In this document: piece by piece, positions 16,524 to 26,827 of the stretch
Numbering within the stretch: position 1 is the first letter of the stretch
Layout of the letters: each line of letters starts with the position of its first letter
Source: Planctomycetota bacterium
GTDB taxonomy: Bacteria > Planctomycetota > UBA1135 > UBA2386
DNA: 46,366 bases
NCBI GenBank assembly: GCA_016873195.1
Contig: VGXW01000004.1
Span: 1 to 46,366 of the forward strand
Reading direction: 5' to 3'
Notes under the pieces: generated by a model
Databases searched by the model: none
What the model was told of the DNA's origin: nothing
Seen by the model: only the letters and a program-made list of their open reading frames with translations
Translations under genes and position numbers: made by a program

Positions 16524-17194
16524 GCGTCCTCCTCGGTCGCGCGCACGGGCGCGCCGGCGCGGCGCCTGGCCGGCGGCGCGAACTCGCGCGCGCCGCCCTG
16601 CGGCCACCGCATCGGCTCGAGCCGCTCGAGCGCGGCGTTGGCCTCGGCGCCGAGCCGCGCGCGCTGCGCGCACGTGAACGGGCTCTCGCGTTCGAGCGGC
16701 ACCGCGAACGTCTCGAGGAACAGCTTGCCGAACGCTTCGCGCACCGCGCGGCCCGAGGCGAACAGCAACACGGTCTTCCGGTCGTGGAACAAGAGCGCGT
16801 CGACGAGGTTCACCGTGGGCAGCACGCGCGGCAGCAGCTTCTCGGTCAGATCGTCCTTGAGCTCGCGCCGCTCGCGCGCCGACAGCTTCCTGCCGCGCGC
16901 CTTCTCGGCCGCGTCGCGGTGGATCGCGAGCCACTTCTTCGGCAGCGTCTTCTTGTCGACGCGCATGCGCAGCCAGGTGCCGGCCCCGCCGTCGAGATCC
17001 TCGGCGGCGAAGCTGTCGCCGGTCGGGTCCTTCGGCGTCACCCAGCCGACCGAGACCTCCTCGGTCGCGGCGTGTTCGATCGTGCGGAAGCGCCGCTCTG
17101 CCAGGGCCTCGGCGAACGGCGCGCCGCCCGGATCCGGCAGCTTGCCCTGCCAGTAGAAGCCGGCGACGCCGCCGCTCCTGCGTATCGCTGCCAT
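16520..17194 (-). CDS. RdgC-like N-terminal half, split recombination-associated protein
   Basis: A 224-aa protein that matches the first part of RdgC: FAEALAERRFRTIE, then VSVGWVTPKDPTGD, LRMRVDKKTLPKKWL, a basic helix (KARGRKLSARERRELKDDLTEKLLPRVLP) and VDALLFHDRKTVLLFASG. The family protein in Proteobacteria is about 300 aa in one chain; here it is two genes sharing GTGA. RdgC forms a DNA-encircling ring and modulates RecA, and a similar role is possible. ATG start at 17194; 52 nt separate it from the PpiC-like gene upstream on the same strand. Confidence 0.6.
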   Translation of the reverse strand: MAAIRRSGGVAGFYWQGKLPDPGGAPFAEALAERRFRTIEHAATEEVSVGWVTPKDPTGDSFAAEDLDGGAGTWLRMRVDKKTLPKKWLAIHRDAAEKARGRKLSARERRELKDDLTEKLLPRVLPTVNLVDALLFHDRKTVLLFASGRAVREAFGKLFLETFAVPLERESPFTCAQRARLGAEANAALERLEPMRWPQGGAREFAPPARRRAGAPVRATEEDA

Positions 17195-17246
17195 GCCCCT
17201 CCCTCGGTGCTGTCGCTGTGGGAACCCGCGCCGGGCCGGCTCGCGG

Positions 17247-18521
17247 CTACTGCTTCTCGCCCTTCTTCTCGACTGGTCTGGTCGGCGCGTTCGGCGCGGC
17301 CGGCTTCACGGGTTGGCCGTCGAACGGCACGGGGGCGTCGTGGCCCTCCTGCTTGCGCATGTCGTCGAGGGCCTTCTGCAGCTCGGCGCGCTGCTTCTTC
17401 AGCTGTTCGACCTGGGCCTTGGCGTCTTCGGAGGTCTCGCTCGAGAGCCTGGCGATCGCGGCGTCGATCTGCTTCAGCGTGTCGAACACCGCCGAGATCT
17501 CGGAGTCGACGGCCTGGACCTGCGTGTGGATCGGGGCCGCCGGGGCCGGCTTGAACAGCATCGGCAGCAGGTCCATCACCCGCTGGTCGCGCACGACGAT
17601 CTCGACCTGGCCCTGCGATGCGGCGAGCTGGGCCTTCTGCACCGCGGCGGGGTCGGCTTGCCACTTCACCAGCACGGCGTGCGCCTTGACCTTGTCGAGG
17701 TCGGCCGTAGCGCCCTTCTCGATTCCGTCGACGACCAGGATCGCGAGGCCCATCGGCGTGGTCACCGGCGCGGTGGGTTCCCCGACCTTGGCCGCGAAGG
17801 CGAGTTTCTCGAGCGACAGGCCGAGGTAGGAACTGCGCGTGATCTCGATGCTGCCGTCCTCCTTGCCGCCCTGCACCGTGCCGAAGCTCCTGGCGAGTTC
17901 GGCGATCGGCTGGCCGCCCTGGAGCTGGCCCAGCACCGAGGCGGCCTGCGCCGCCGCCTGGTCGCCGGGGAACGCGGCGACCATCGACTCGGTGCGGACC
18001 AGGTCGAGCAACACGATCTGCGCGCGCAGCGCGTCGTCGCCCGAGTTCGGCACGGTGCCGAGGTAGGCGAACAGGTCGTCGTAGAGCCCCTGGCGGATCG
18101 GGCGGCCGTTGACGAGCAGCATCACGTCCGCCGGCTGGTTCTTCAGTTCCTCGGGTGTCATCAGGCGCGCCTCGCGCCGCGGCGGCGGCGCCGCGGGCGC
18201 CACGAAGCTGGTGCCCGCGTCGATCGACCGGAACGTCTGCCCGCGGCGGCCGAGCTTCTGCGCGAGCATCGACTTCGCGTCCTTCGCGCGCAGCTTCGCG
18301 TAGTCGATCTCCTGCTGCAGCCGCTCCTTCTCGCGCTGCAGGTCGCCGACCACGTCGACCGGCTTGGGGGCCGGCTTGTCGGGATCCTGCGCCGCGGGCG
18401 CGGGCGGCTGCTGCGGTGCGGCGGCCGGCGGCTTCTGCGCGGCCGCGTCGGGCTTCACCTCCTGGGCGGGGGCGGCGACGTGCAGGAACAGCAGGGAAGC
18501 CAGGGCGAGGCGGACGTCCAT
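17247..18521 (-). CDS. Secreted PpiC/parvulin-like protein with coiled-coil tail
   Basis: A 424-aa exported protein. MDVRLALASLLFLHVAAPAQ is a signal peptide that ends before EVKPDAAAQKPPAAAP, a Pro/Ala/Gln spacer. A helical linker (LQREKERLQQEIDYAKLRAK) leads to a parvulin-like region: RPIRQGLYDDLFAYL, then GGQPIAELARSFGTVQGGK and VGEPTAPVTTPMGLAILVVDGIE, which has the order seen in peptidyl-prolyl isomerases such as PpiC/SurA. A C-terminal coiled coil (TLKQIDAAIARLSSETSED... to KALDDMRKQEG) and a Pro/Lys tail finish it. I chose the ATG at 18521 because 25 residues upstream are low-complexity. Periplasmic folding help is inferred; the active-site residues were not checked. Confidence 0.6.
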   Translation of the reverse strand: MDVRLALASLLFLHVAAPAQEVKPDAAAQKPPAAAPQQPPAPAAQDPDKPAPKPVDVVGDLQREKERLQQEIDYAKLRAKDAKSMLAQKLGRRGQTFRSIDAGTSFVAPAAPPPRREARLMTPEELKNQPADVMLLVNGRPIRQGLYDDLFAYLGTVPNSGDDALRAQIVLLDLVRTESMVAAFPGDQAAAQAASVLGQLQGGQPIAELARSFGTVQGGKEDGSIEITRSSYLGLSLEKLAFAAKVGEPTAPVTTPMGLAILVVDGIEKGATADLDKVKAHAVLVKWQADPAAVQKAQLAASQGQVEIVVRDQRVMDLLPMLFKPAPAAPIHTQVQAVDSEISAVFDTLKQIDAAIARLSSETSEDAKAQVEQLKKQRAELQKALDDMRKQEGHDAPVPFDGQPVKPAAPNAPTRPVEKKGEKQ

Positions 18522-18756
18522 GGGATGGGTGGTGCGCGGTGGGCGCGGGTCGAGGTGGGGGAGAACTGCCGGCCGAGCATAGAACCGGGCCGGCACGGAA
18601 CGTGCAAGGCCCGGGGTCCCTCCGCGATTCGGCGCCGCGGGGGCTGGTCCCGGGGGCTGGGGCGTGCGCGAGCGGCAACGGCCGGAGTTCCCATCGGGCC
18701 CGGGGCCAGCCGAGCCGCCGCCGCGGCGCGCGCGCCGTTCCGGCCGGGCGGACCCG
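18522..18756. promoter_or_regulatory. Intergenic space upstream of the PpiC-like gene
   Basis: No coding frame is convincing here. On the minus strand the run TTCTATGCTCGG (around 18576-18587) offers a possible -10 element, TATGCT, for the PpiC-like gene. No clear -35 is seen. The remainder is GC-rich and holds no feature that I can support. Confidence 0.2.
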
Positions 18757-19596
18757 TCATCGCTGGCAACCCGAGCACCAGTAGGTGCTGCGCCCGCCGT
18801 CCACGGTGCGGCGCACGCGCGCGCCGCAGCGCGGGCAGGGCTGGCCCCGCCGTTCGTAGACGCAGAGTTCGCGCGCGAACGAACCCGCCTGCTCGGCGAC
18901 GCCGACGTAGTCGCGGACCGACGTGCCGCCGGCGGCGATCGCCGCGCGCAGCACGCTCTGCACGGCTGCGGCGAGCGCGTCGCACTGCGCGCGCGTGAGG
19001 CTGCCCGCGGCGCGGCGCGGGCGCACGGCGGCCCGCCAGCACGCTTCGCTCGCGTAGATGTTGCCGACGCCGGCGAGCACGCGCGCGTCCATCAGCAACT
19101 GCTTGATCGCGACCTTGCGCCCGCGCGTGCCGCGGTGCAGGAAGGCGCCGTCGAACCCCGGCTCGAGCGGCTCCGGACCGAGCCCGGCCAGCAGCCGGTG
19201 CGACGGCAGGTCGGCCGCCGCCGCCACGTCGAGCGCGCCGAAGCGGCGCGGATCGACGAAGCGCACCAGCCGGTCGCCGAAGTCCATGCGCCAGTGTTCG
19301 TGCGGGCGGCAACCCGGCCGGGGCGCGCGCGGCGCGATCGGCTCGACGAGCAGGCGCCCCGTCATGCCGAGGTGCACGATCGCCGCCGGCGCGTCCTTGC
19401 CGTCGAAGCAGAGCAGCAGGTACTTCGAGCGGCGTCCGACCGCCGTGCAGCGGCGGTCCACGAGGCCGCGCACGGCCCGGGCCGGGATCGGCCAGCGCAG
19501 GTCGGGCCGCCGCAGATCGACGGCCCGCACGCGCCGGCCCACGAGCAGCGGTTCGGCGGCGGCCCGCACGGTCTCGACTTCGGGCAGTTCGGGCAT
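18757..19596 (-). CDS. mutM: Formamidopyrimidine-DNA glycosylase
   Basis: Base-excision repair enzyme for 8-oxoguanine and FaPy lesions (279 aa). The N-terminus MPELPEVETV supplies the catalytic Pro and Glu. VHLGMTGRL follows the beta-hairpin that carries the Lys. The helix-two-turn-helix shows KQLLMDARVLAGVGNIYASE. The C-terminal zinc finger is CPRCGARVRRT...YWCSGCQ. A second in-frame ATG at 19683 would add 29 residues before MPELPE, but Pro2 must be N-terminal after Met removal, so 19596 is the start. It is divergent from the methylmalonyl-CoA epimerase gene, with a 92-nt shared gap. Confidence 0.95.
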   Translation of the reverse strand: MPELPEVETVRAAAEPLLVGRRVRAVDLRRPDLRWPIPARAVRGLVDRRCTAVGRRSKYLLLCFDGKDAPAAIVHLGMTGRLLVEPIAPRAPRPGCRPHEHWRMDFGDRLVRFVDPRRFGALDVAAAADLPSHRLLAGLGPEPLEPGFDGAFLHRGTRGRKVAIKQLLMDARVLAGVGNIYASEACWRAAVRPRRAAGSLTRAQCDALAAAVQSVLRAAIAAGGTSVRDYVGVAEQAGSFARELCVYERRGQPCPRCGARVRRTVDGGRSTYWCSGCQR

Positions 19597-19688
19597 GGCC
19601 ACGCGAGGATCGCGGGCAAGGTGCTGCCGCGCAACCTCCGGCCCGCTAGCATCCGCCGCCGCTGGCGCCGCCTCGCCTGGCAACGACC
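19597..19688. promoter_or_regulatory. Divergent promoter gap between mutM and the epimerase gene
   Basis: This short divergent space must hold start signals for both genes. On the plus strand GCTAGCAT (around 19646-19653) resembles a -10 element. No -35 match stands out. No repeat or operator-like palindrome is visible. Confidence 0.2.
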
Positions 19689-20106
19689 ATGGAACCCACC
19701 TCGCGCCCGCAGGGCCTGCACCACGTCGGCATCGCCGTCCGGTCCCTCCAGGAGGCGTTGCCGCGCTGGACCGACGGCCTCGGCCTCCTGCTGCACTCGA
19801 TCGACGAGGTGCCCACCGAGAAGGTCAGGGTCGCCGTGCTGCTGGCGGGCGAGACGCGGATCGAACTGCTCGAGCCCACGTCGCCGGACTCGCCGATCGC
19901 GAAGTTCCTGGACAAGCGCGGACCCGGCGTGCACCACCTCGCTTTCGCGGTCGACGACTGCGCGCGCGCGCTCGGCGAACTGGCGGCCGCCGGCGCGCCG
20001 GCGCTGGACCGGGCGCCGCGTCCCGGCGCCCACGGCTGCCGGGTCGGGTTCGTGCACCCGCGCTACCTGGACGGCGTGCTGACCGAACTCGTCGAGGATC
20101 CCCACC

Positions 20107-20114
<8 letters not shown>
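19689..20114 (+). CDS. mce: Methylmalonyl-CoA epimerase
   Basis: A 141-aa glyoxalase-fold (VOC) protein that interconverts the (R) and (S) forms of methylmalonyl-CoA. It carries [15 protein letters not shown] with a metal His, [20 protein letters not shown] with the conserved Glu/Leu block, [11 protein letters not shown] with the second His, and GVLTELVE with the last Glu ligand. Its partner is the carboxylase beta gene, which it overlaps by 8 nt (ATGAATGA). Together they imply propionyl-CoA catabolism towards succinyl-CoA. Methylmalonyl-CoA mutase is not in the window. Confidence 0.9.
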
Positions 20115-21759
<1,645 letters not shown>

Positions 21760-21770
21760 TCGAGCGGGGA

Positions 21771-21966
21771 CGGCGCCCGTTGCCCGATTCGCCCTGGACG
21801 TGTCGCCGCGTTGCGGCGTGCAGCGAGGTCCACGCCGCAGCGGCGCCCGTTGCCCGATTCGCCCTGGACGTGTCGCCGCGTTGCGGCGTGCAGCGAGGTC
21901 CACGCCGCAGCGGCGCCCGTTGCCCGATTCGCCCTGGACGTGTCGCCGCGTTGCGGCGTGCAGCGA
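21771..21966. repeat. 70-bp tandem repeat (2.8 copies) with hairpins between convergent genes
   Basis: Copies start at 21771, 21841 and 21911; the third is cut at 21966, just before the stop of the convergent gene at 21967. The copies are identical as read. Each full unit holds TGCGGCGTG, a 10-nt loop, and CACGCCGCA (21812-21820/21831-21839 and 21882-21890/21901-21909), a 9-bp perfect stem extendable with a wobble pair to about 12 bp. The third copy has only the left arm. Being between convergent genes it may act as a bidirectional terminator. No U-tract follows. It is not a CRISPR: there are no variable spacers. Confidence 0.9.
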
Positions 21967-23559
21967 TCAGAACTTCTCGACCCAGGCGCGCAGATCGCGG
22001 TCGAGTTCCTCGAAGTTGACGGTCGCGAACGCCTTGTCGACGGCCTCGGACAGGATCTGCTCGACCTTGGCGCGGTCCTCGAAGTCGATGATCCGGATGC
22101 CCGGGATGCCGGGGACCGGCTCGGGCTTGCCCGGGTCGCCTTCCTTCTCGCCCTTCTTCGCGCGGAACGCCTGCACGTTGTCGGCGAGGTAGGTGAAGTA
22201 GGTGTCGAGCGCCTGCTTGTGCTCCTTCTTCTTGCTGACGTTGCGCAGGTAGTAGATCAGCGCCCAGCCCTGCGAGTACTTGAGTCCGGCGTTGGTGTAG
22301 TACTCGCTCTGCGGCAGGCGCACGAGCGTGCGGCACGGGATCAGGTCGCGCTCGCCGCGCAGGTGATCCTTCAGGTAGTCGACGCGCCAGTCGAACGTGT
22401 TGAACTTGATGCTGGAGCCCGCGATCGCAATGCCCGCGAAGTAGTCGCCGTGGCCCTCGTTGAACCACGAGTGCGGCGACACGTCGCCGACCGCGAAGTG
22501 GATGTACTGGTGGAAGCCCTCGTGGAACATCACGGAGCGGCAGTAGCTCAGCGAGTTCATCTTCGTGACCTCCTCGAACTTCGTGAACAGCACGAGTTCG
22601 CCCGATTGCGGGCTGAAGTAGCCAGCCGAGCCGCCGGGGCCGCCGTACTGGTGGTACTCGGACTGCGTGTCGAGCACGCGCACCGGCGACAGCGGGATCT
22701 CCTTGTTCCTCGCCGGGAACATCTTCGTGTAGACCTTCTCGCGCACGGTCTCGAGTTCCTTGGCGAGACCCTCGACGAACGAGCGCTGCTTGCTGTTGCT
22801 GAGGATCACGTAGTACTTCGTGTCGATCGAGTACCAGCCCGGGGTGCCGGCGATGCTCGCCTTCAGCGCCGCGCGCTTCTCCTCGCCCTTGAGTTGGTTG
22901 GGGTCCTTCTTCGCCGCCGCGGCGACGTCGGGGTCGACGTTCTCGGTGACCAGGAACGTGCAGATGCTGGCGATGTAGATGTCGCGCCAGGTCTTGCGGT
23001 AGTTCTCCTCGAACGCCTCGTAGACCACGGCCCATTCGACGCCGAGGTTGCGGAAGTAGCCGACTGCGATCGCGTTGGCGCCCGCGCCGAACTCGATCAG
23101 TTCGCCGGGCACCTTGCTCTTCTTCAGCGGCTCGCGCGTCCAGCGCTTGTCGGCCCCGTCGTAGTTGCCGAGGATCCAGTCCTCGACGCTCTTGGGGTTC
23201 ATGCGCTTGTCCCATCCGGAGCGGCTGGTCGCCTCGCCGCCCCCGGAGCCCGCGCCGGCCGGCGTCTCGACCTTGGGCTGGATGCGGATCACGCGCATCT
23301 CGCAGAAGGAACCCGACTGGTAGGACTCGTAGTCGCCGCGCTGCCTGAACTCGTCCAGGTTGAGCTTCCAGCGCCCGACCGTGAGCCGCTCGTCGGCGTC
23401 GATCGCCATCGAGTTCCAGCCCTTGATGGTGCGGATCTGGTAGCCCCAGTCCTTGATCTTCTGCTCCTTGTCCAGTTCGACCTTCTTCTGGGCGAAGGCG
23501 GGGGTGACGGCCAGCAGCGCGCACGCGGCGGCCAACAGGCGGAACGGGAACGGGTTCAC
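21967..23559 (-). CDS. Secreted HExxH metallopeptidase-like protein (DUF1570-like)
   Basis: A 530-aa exported protein. The N-terminus PFPFRLLAAACALLAVTPAF ending in AQ is a signal peptide. The C-terminal half holds HEGFH (residues 346-350), an HExxH zinc site, and, 20 or so residues later, NEGHGDYFAG, which supplies the third ligand Glu in the gluzincin pattern. That matches the DUF1570-type peptidases common in Planctomycetota and relatives. Earlier regions are a beta-rich N-terminal domain and a Lys/Glu-rich linker. I chose the GTG at 23559, with AAGGGAGA (fwd 23569-23576 as its complement) as the ribosome site; longer upstream frames have no signal peptide. No substrate is evident. It lies between the carboxylase genes but on the opposite strand. 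Confidence 0.65.
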   Translation of the reverse strand: MNPFPFRLLAAACALLAVTPAFAQKKVELDKEQKIKDWGYQIRTIKGWNSMAIDADERLTVGRWKLNLDEFRQRGDYESYQSGSFCEMRVIRIQPKVETPAGAGSGGGEATSRSGWDKRMNPKSVEDWILGNYDGADKRWTREPLKKSKVPGELIEFGAGANAIAVGYFRNLGVEWAVVYEAFEENYRKTWRDIYIASICTFLVTENVDPDVAAAAKKDPNQLKGEEKRAALKASIAGTPGWYSIDTKYYVILSNSKQRSFVEGLAKELETVREKVYTKMFPARNKEIPLSPVRVLDTQSEYHQYGGPGGSAGYFSPQSGELVLFTKFEEVTKMNSLSYCRSVMFHEGFHQYIHFAVGDVSPHSWFNEGHGDYFAGIAIAGSSIKFNTFDWRVDYLKDHLRGERDLIPCRTLVRLPQSEYYTNAGLKYSQGWALIYYLRNVSKKKEHKQALDTYFTYLADNVQAFRAKKGEKEGDPGKPEPVPGIPGIRIIDFEDRAKVEQILSEAVDKAFATVNFEELDRDLRAWVEKF

Positions 23560-23786
23560 GGCGATGGTTCTCCCTTGCTGGGTCTGCCCCGAGTGGTTCG
23601 ACGGCCCACCAGAGCCACGAGAGGGCAGTCTACTGTGGACGAAGCAGACGGAGAAGAGTTCCCGCAAGGGGCGTTCCTGTACAGATTCTTCACGCCATGG
23701 GGGCGGACCCGGGGCCATGGCCGACGGCGTGGCCGGGAGCCGGAAGTGGTGCCCGGTCGGTTGCGCCGCTACCCTCCGCACCCGCC
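23560..23786. promoter_or_regulatory. Divergent promoter region between the HExxH gene and accC
   Basis: On the minus strand the sequence TAGACT (complement at about 23627-23632) could serve as a -10 for the peptidase gene, with AAGGGAGA as its ribosome site. On the plus strand TGTACAGATTCT around 23679-23690 is the most AT-rich stretch ahead of accC. Both are weak matches. No coding frame is supported here. Confidence 0.25.
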
Positions 23787-25286
23787 ATGCCGCCCTTCCG
23801 ACGCATCCTCGTGGCCAACCGGGGCGAGATCGCCCTGCGCGTGATCCGGACCGCCCAGGAGATGGGCATCGAGACCGTGGCCGTCTACTCCGACGCCGAC
23901 CGCACGGCGCTGCACGTCCGGCGGGCGTCGCGGGCGGTCCACCTGGGCGGCAACCGGCCGAGCGAGAGCTACCTCGACATCGGCAAGGTCGTCGACGCGG
24001 CGAAACGCAGCGGTTGCGACGCGCTGCACCCGGGCTACGGCTTCCTCAGCGAGAACGAGGACGCCGCCGCGGCGTGCCTCGCCGCCGGCATCGAGTTCCT
24101 CGGCCCGCCGCCCGCGGCGATCGCCGCCATGGGCGACAAGGTCGAGGCCCGCCGCATCGCGCAGGCAGCCGGCGTGCCGCTGGTGCCCGGCCTGCAGGAG
24201 GACGTCGACGAACCGCGCCTCGCCGCGGCCGCGCGCCAGGTCGGCTACCCCGTGATGCTGAAGGCCGCGGCCGGCGGCGGCGGCAAGGGCATCCGCATCG
24301 TGCGCGACGAGAAGGGGCTGCTCGAGGCGTTCCACCTGGCCCGCGCCGAGGCGAAGGGCGCGTTCGGCGACGACCGGGTCTACCTGGAGAAGTTCGTGAC
24401 GCGGCCGCGCCACGTCGAGATCCAGGTGATGGCCGACAAACACGGCGGCGTCGTCTTCTACGGCGAACGCGAGTGCTCGGTGCAGCGGCGCCACCAGAAG
24501 CTCGTCGAGGAGTCGCCGTGCGCGGCGCTGACGCCCGAACTGCGCGCGCAGATGGGCGCGGCCGCCTGCGACCTCGCGCGCGCGGTCGGCTACGTCGGCG
24601 CCGGCACGGTCGAGTTCCTGTTCTCGGGGGGGCGCTTCTACTTCCTCGAGATGAACACCCGCCTGCAGGTCGAGCACCCCGTGACCGAGATGCGGTTCGG
24701 CGTCGACCTCGTGCGCGAGCAGATCCGCGTCGGGGCCGGCGAGAAGCTGTCGCCGGTGCCCGAGCCGCGTGGCCACGCGATCGAGGTGCGCGTCAACGCC
24801 GAGGACCCCGAGACGTGGTTCCCGTCGCTCGGCCGGATCTCGCGCATCAGCCTGCCGGGCGGGCCCGGCGTGCGGCTCGACAGCGCCCTCTACCGTGGCC
24901 TCGAGGTCACGCCCTGGTACGACAGCATGCTCGGCAAGCTCGTCGTGCACGGCGCCGACCGCGAGCAGGCGATCGCCCGCTGCGTGCGCGCGTTGCGCGA
25001 ACTGCGCATCGTCGGCGTGGCGACCTCGTGCCCGGTGGCGCTGCGCGCGCTGCAGAGCGACGAGTTCCGCGGCGGCGACTACGACACCGGCATCCTCGAG
25101 CGCATCGATCGCAAGCCGCCGGCGTCGCGGCGCGAACTCGCGATGTTGGCTGCGGCGGCGGCGCGGTTCCTCGTCGCCGAGCAGGCGGGCGCCCGCGCGG
25201 CGGCGGCGGCCCACGGGACCGGCGAGGGTCCGCCGCGCTGGGCGCAACTGGGCCGCATCGAGCGGCAGCGGAGGTTCGTGCCGTGA
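23787..25286 (+). CDS. accC: Biotin carboxylase subunit of an acyl-CoA carboxylase
   Basis: This ATP-grasp enzyme carboxylates biotin on the carrier protein (499 aa). ILVANRGEIALRVIRTAQE starts the N-terminal domain. KAAAGGGGKGIR (159-170) is the glycine-rich ATP loop. EKFVTRPRHVEIQVMADK and MNTRLQVEHPVTEM (289-302) carry the biotin and bicarbonate residues. An in-frame ATG at 23697 exists, but the family starts at the MPPFRRILVANRGE form, so 23787 is used. The GTG of the carrier gene overlaps the stop (GTGA). With pccB 2 kb upstream it forms a propionyl/acetyl-CoA carboxylase complex, although the peptidase gene is inserted between them. Confidence 0.9.
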   Translation: MPPFRRILVANRGEIALRVIRTAQEMGIETVAVYSDADRTALHVRRASRAVHLGGNRPSESYLDIGKVVDAAKRSGCDALHPGYGFLSENEDAAAACLAAGIEFLGPPPAAIAAMGDKVEARRIAQAAGVPLVPGLQEDVDEPRLAAAARQVGYPVMLKAAAGGGGKGIRIVRDEKGLLEAFHLARAEAKGAFGDDRVYLEKFVTRPRHVEIQVMADKHGGVVFYGERECSVQRRHQKLVEESPCAALTPELRAQMGAAACDLARAVGYVGAGTVEFLFSGGRFYFLEMNTRLQVEHPVTEMRFGVDLVREQIRVGAGEKLSPVPEPRGHAIEVRVNAEDPETWFPSLGRISRISLPGGPGVRLDSALYRGLEVTPWYDSMLGKLVVHGADREQAIARCVRALRELRIVGVATSCPVALRALQSDEFRGGDYDTGILERIDRKPPASRRELAMLAAAAARFLVAEQAGARAAAAAHGTGEGPPRWAQLGRIERQRRFVP

Positions 25287-25783
25287 AGTACACGACCCGG
25301 TTCGGCGGCGAGCAGCGCGAGTTCACGATCGAGCGGCACGCCGAGGGGCTCGTCGCGCGCCGCGGCGACGTCCGGCACGCGCTCGACCTCGCCCTGGTCG
25401 GCGACGGCCAGACGTTCTCCCTGCTCGTCGACGGCCAGAGCTACGACGTCGTCGCCGAGGTGCAGGGCGAACAGGTGACCCTGCAGCTGCTCGGCGAGCG
25501 CTTCGTGGTGCACGTCGAGGACGAACGCGAGCACGCGGCGCACGCCGTCGCCGGGCACAAGCAGGGCGGCCGGCGCGAACTGCGCGCGGCGATGCCGGGC
25601 ATCGTCGTCGGCGTGAAGGCGGCCCCGGGCGACGCGGTGGCCGAGGGCCAGACCCTGGTCGTGCTCGAGGCGATGAAGATGCAGAACCCGCTCGCGGCCG
25701 AGGCGGCCGGCGTGGTCGTGCGGGTCCTGTGCAAGGTGGGCGAACCCGTGTCTGCCGGCGCGCTGCTGCTCGAGCTGGAGTGA
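25283..25783 (+). CDS. Biotin carboxyl carrier protein
   Basis: A 166-aa carrier. The C-terminal biotinyl domain contains EAMKMQNPL; Lys132 is the biotin site. The N-terminal part (residues 1-90) is a small beta-rich region seen in stand-alone carriers of propionyl-CoA carboxylases, with LLVDGQSYDVVAEVQGEQVT. It begins with GTG at 25283 and overlaps accC by 4 nt, so the two are made together. The stop falls only 10 nt from the convergent mutarotase stop. Confidence 0.85.
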   Translation: MKYTTRFGGEQREFTIERHAEGLVARRGDVRHALDLALVGDGQTFSLLVDGQSYDVVAEVQGEQVTLQLLGERFVVHVEDEREHAAHAVAGHKQGGRRELRAAMPGIVVGVKAAPGDAVAEGQTLVVLEAMKMQNPLAAEAAGVVVRVLCKVGEPVSAGALLLELE

Positions 25784-25793
25784 GCCGCGGGCT

Positions 25794-26789
25794 TCAGCGC
25801 GCCTCGAGCTCCAGCGCGAGTTCGTGCCGCTGTCCCGGCGCCAGTTCGACGCGGTGCTCGCGGACGTTCGCCGTCTCGATGCACAGGAACCGCTGCCAGT
25901 CGTCGGGCGCCAGCTGCGGCATCCGCGCGCACCGGTCCGCCCAGGGATTCCACACGATCGCCGACCGGGCGTTCCCGGCGCGCAGCACGACCGTGCGCGA
26001 CAGCGCCGGCGCGCGCAGTTCGATGCGGTCGCCGACCCCCTGGTAGATGCGGTCGGTCTCGGCGCGACAGCGGATCGGCTGCCGCACGTCCACGCCGGCG
26101 TCGGGTTCGCGCGCGTGTTCGCTCGGCACGAGGCCCTCGAGCCCGTGCACCGAGGCCGTGCGGACGTCGCCGACGGCGAAGTAGGTGTGCAGCGCCTGCT
26201 CGCAGGCGAACGCGCTCGGACCCCGGTTCTCCACTGCCAGCGCGATCCGCAGCGTGTCCCCCAGCGCGACCGCGCAGCGCAGCCGGAAGGGGTGCGGCCA
26301 CGACGCTCTCGTCGCCGCGTCGTCCGACATCTCGAGCACGACCGCGGGTCCCGGGCCGGCCGCGGCGAGCTGCCATGGCTGATTGCGCGCGAAGCCGTGC
26401 GCGGGCAGGTCGGGGTCGCTCGGGTGGTCGCCGAACCACGGGAACACGACCGGGATGCCGCCGCGCACGGGCCGGCCGGGGCGGTGCTCGGCGCGCGTGG
26501 CCGTCCACAGCACGTCGGCATCGCGGTGGCGCCACGACAGCACCTGGGCCCCGCACGTCGACACCAGCACTTCGTCGGTCCCGTGCCGGAGCCGCAGGGC
26601 CGGCCGGCCGCCCGGGTCCGCCGCGGGTTCGACGCCGGGCGACGGCGGCGCGGGGTTCCCCGCCGGCGCGGTCGCCCGCGCGCAGTCGGGGCAGATGCCG
26701 GCGCGGCCGGCCGCGGCGCTGCCGCGGGCCATCGCGCCGCCGTCAGGCCTGCCGCAGCGGGGACAGCGCGCAGGATCGACGTCGGTCAT
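25794..26789 (-). CDS. D-hexose-6-phosphate mutarotase-like protein with N-terminal zinc ribbon
   Basis: This 331-aa protein has an unusual N-terminus, RCPRCGRPDGGAM followed by GICPDCARA (two CxxC pairs), a zinc ribbon or rubredoxin-like knuckle. A Pro/Ala linker leads to an aldose 1-epimerase/YeaD-type domain: GIPVVFPWFGDHPSD, AHGFARNQPW and LHTYFAVGDVRTASVHGLEG with the catalytic His, plus a Glu-rich C-terminus (CIETANVREHRVEL). The enzyme family interconverts anomers of sugar phosphates. The ribbon is not part of the usual family and may mediate binding to a partner. ATG at 26789. Confidence 0.75.
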   Translation of the reverse strand: MTDVDPARCPRCGRPDGGAMARGSAAAGRAGICPDCARATAPAGNPAPPSPGVEPAADPGGRPALRLRHGTDEVLVSTCGAQVLSWRHRDADVLWTATRAEHRPGRPVRGGIPVVFPWFGDHPSDPDLPAHGFARNQPWQLAAAGPGPAVVLEMSDDAATRASWPHPFRLRCAVALGDTLRIALAVENRGPSAFACEQALHTYFAVGDVRTASVHGLEGLVPSEHAREPDAGVDVRQPIRCRAETDRIYQGVGDRIELRAPALSRTVVLRAGNARSAIVWNPWADRCARMPQLAPDDWQRFLCIETANVREHRVELAPGQRHELALELEAR

Positions 26790-26827
26790 GCGCGCAAGGT
26801 AGCGGCCGCACGTCCCGGCGGCTCCGG

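Noticed and set aside
21771-21966. Possible CRISPR array
   Set aside because: Repeats abut directly with no variable spacers, the 70-bp unit is too long, and no cas gene is present.
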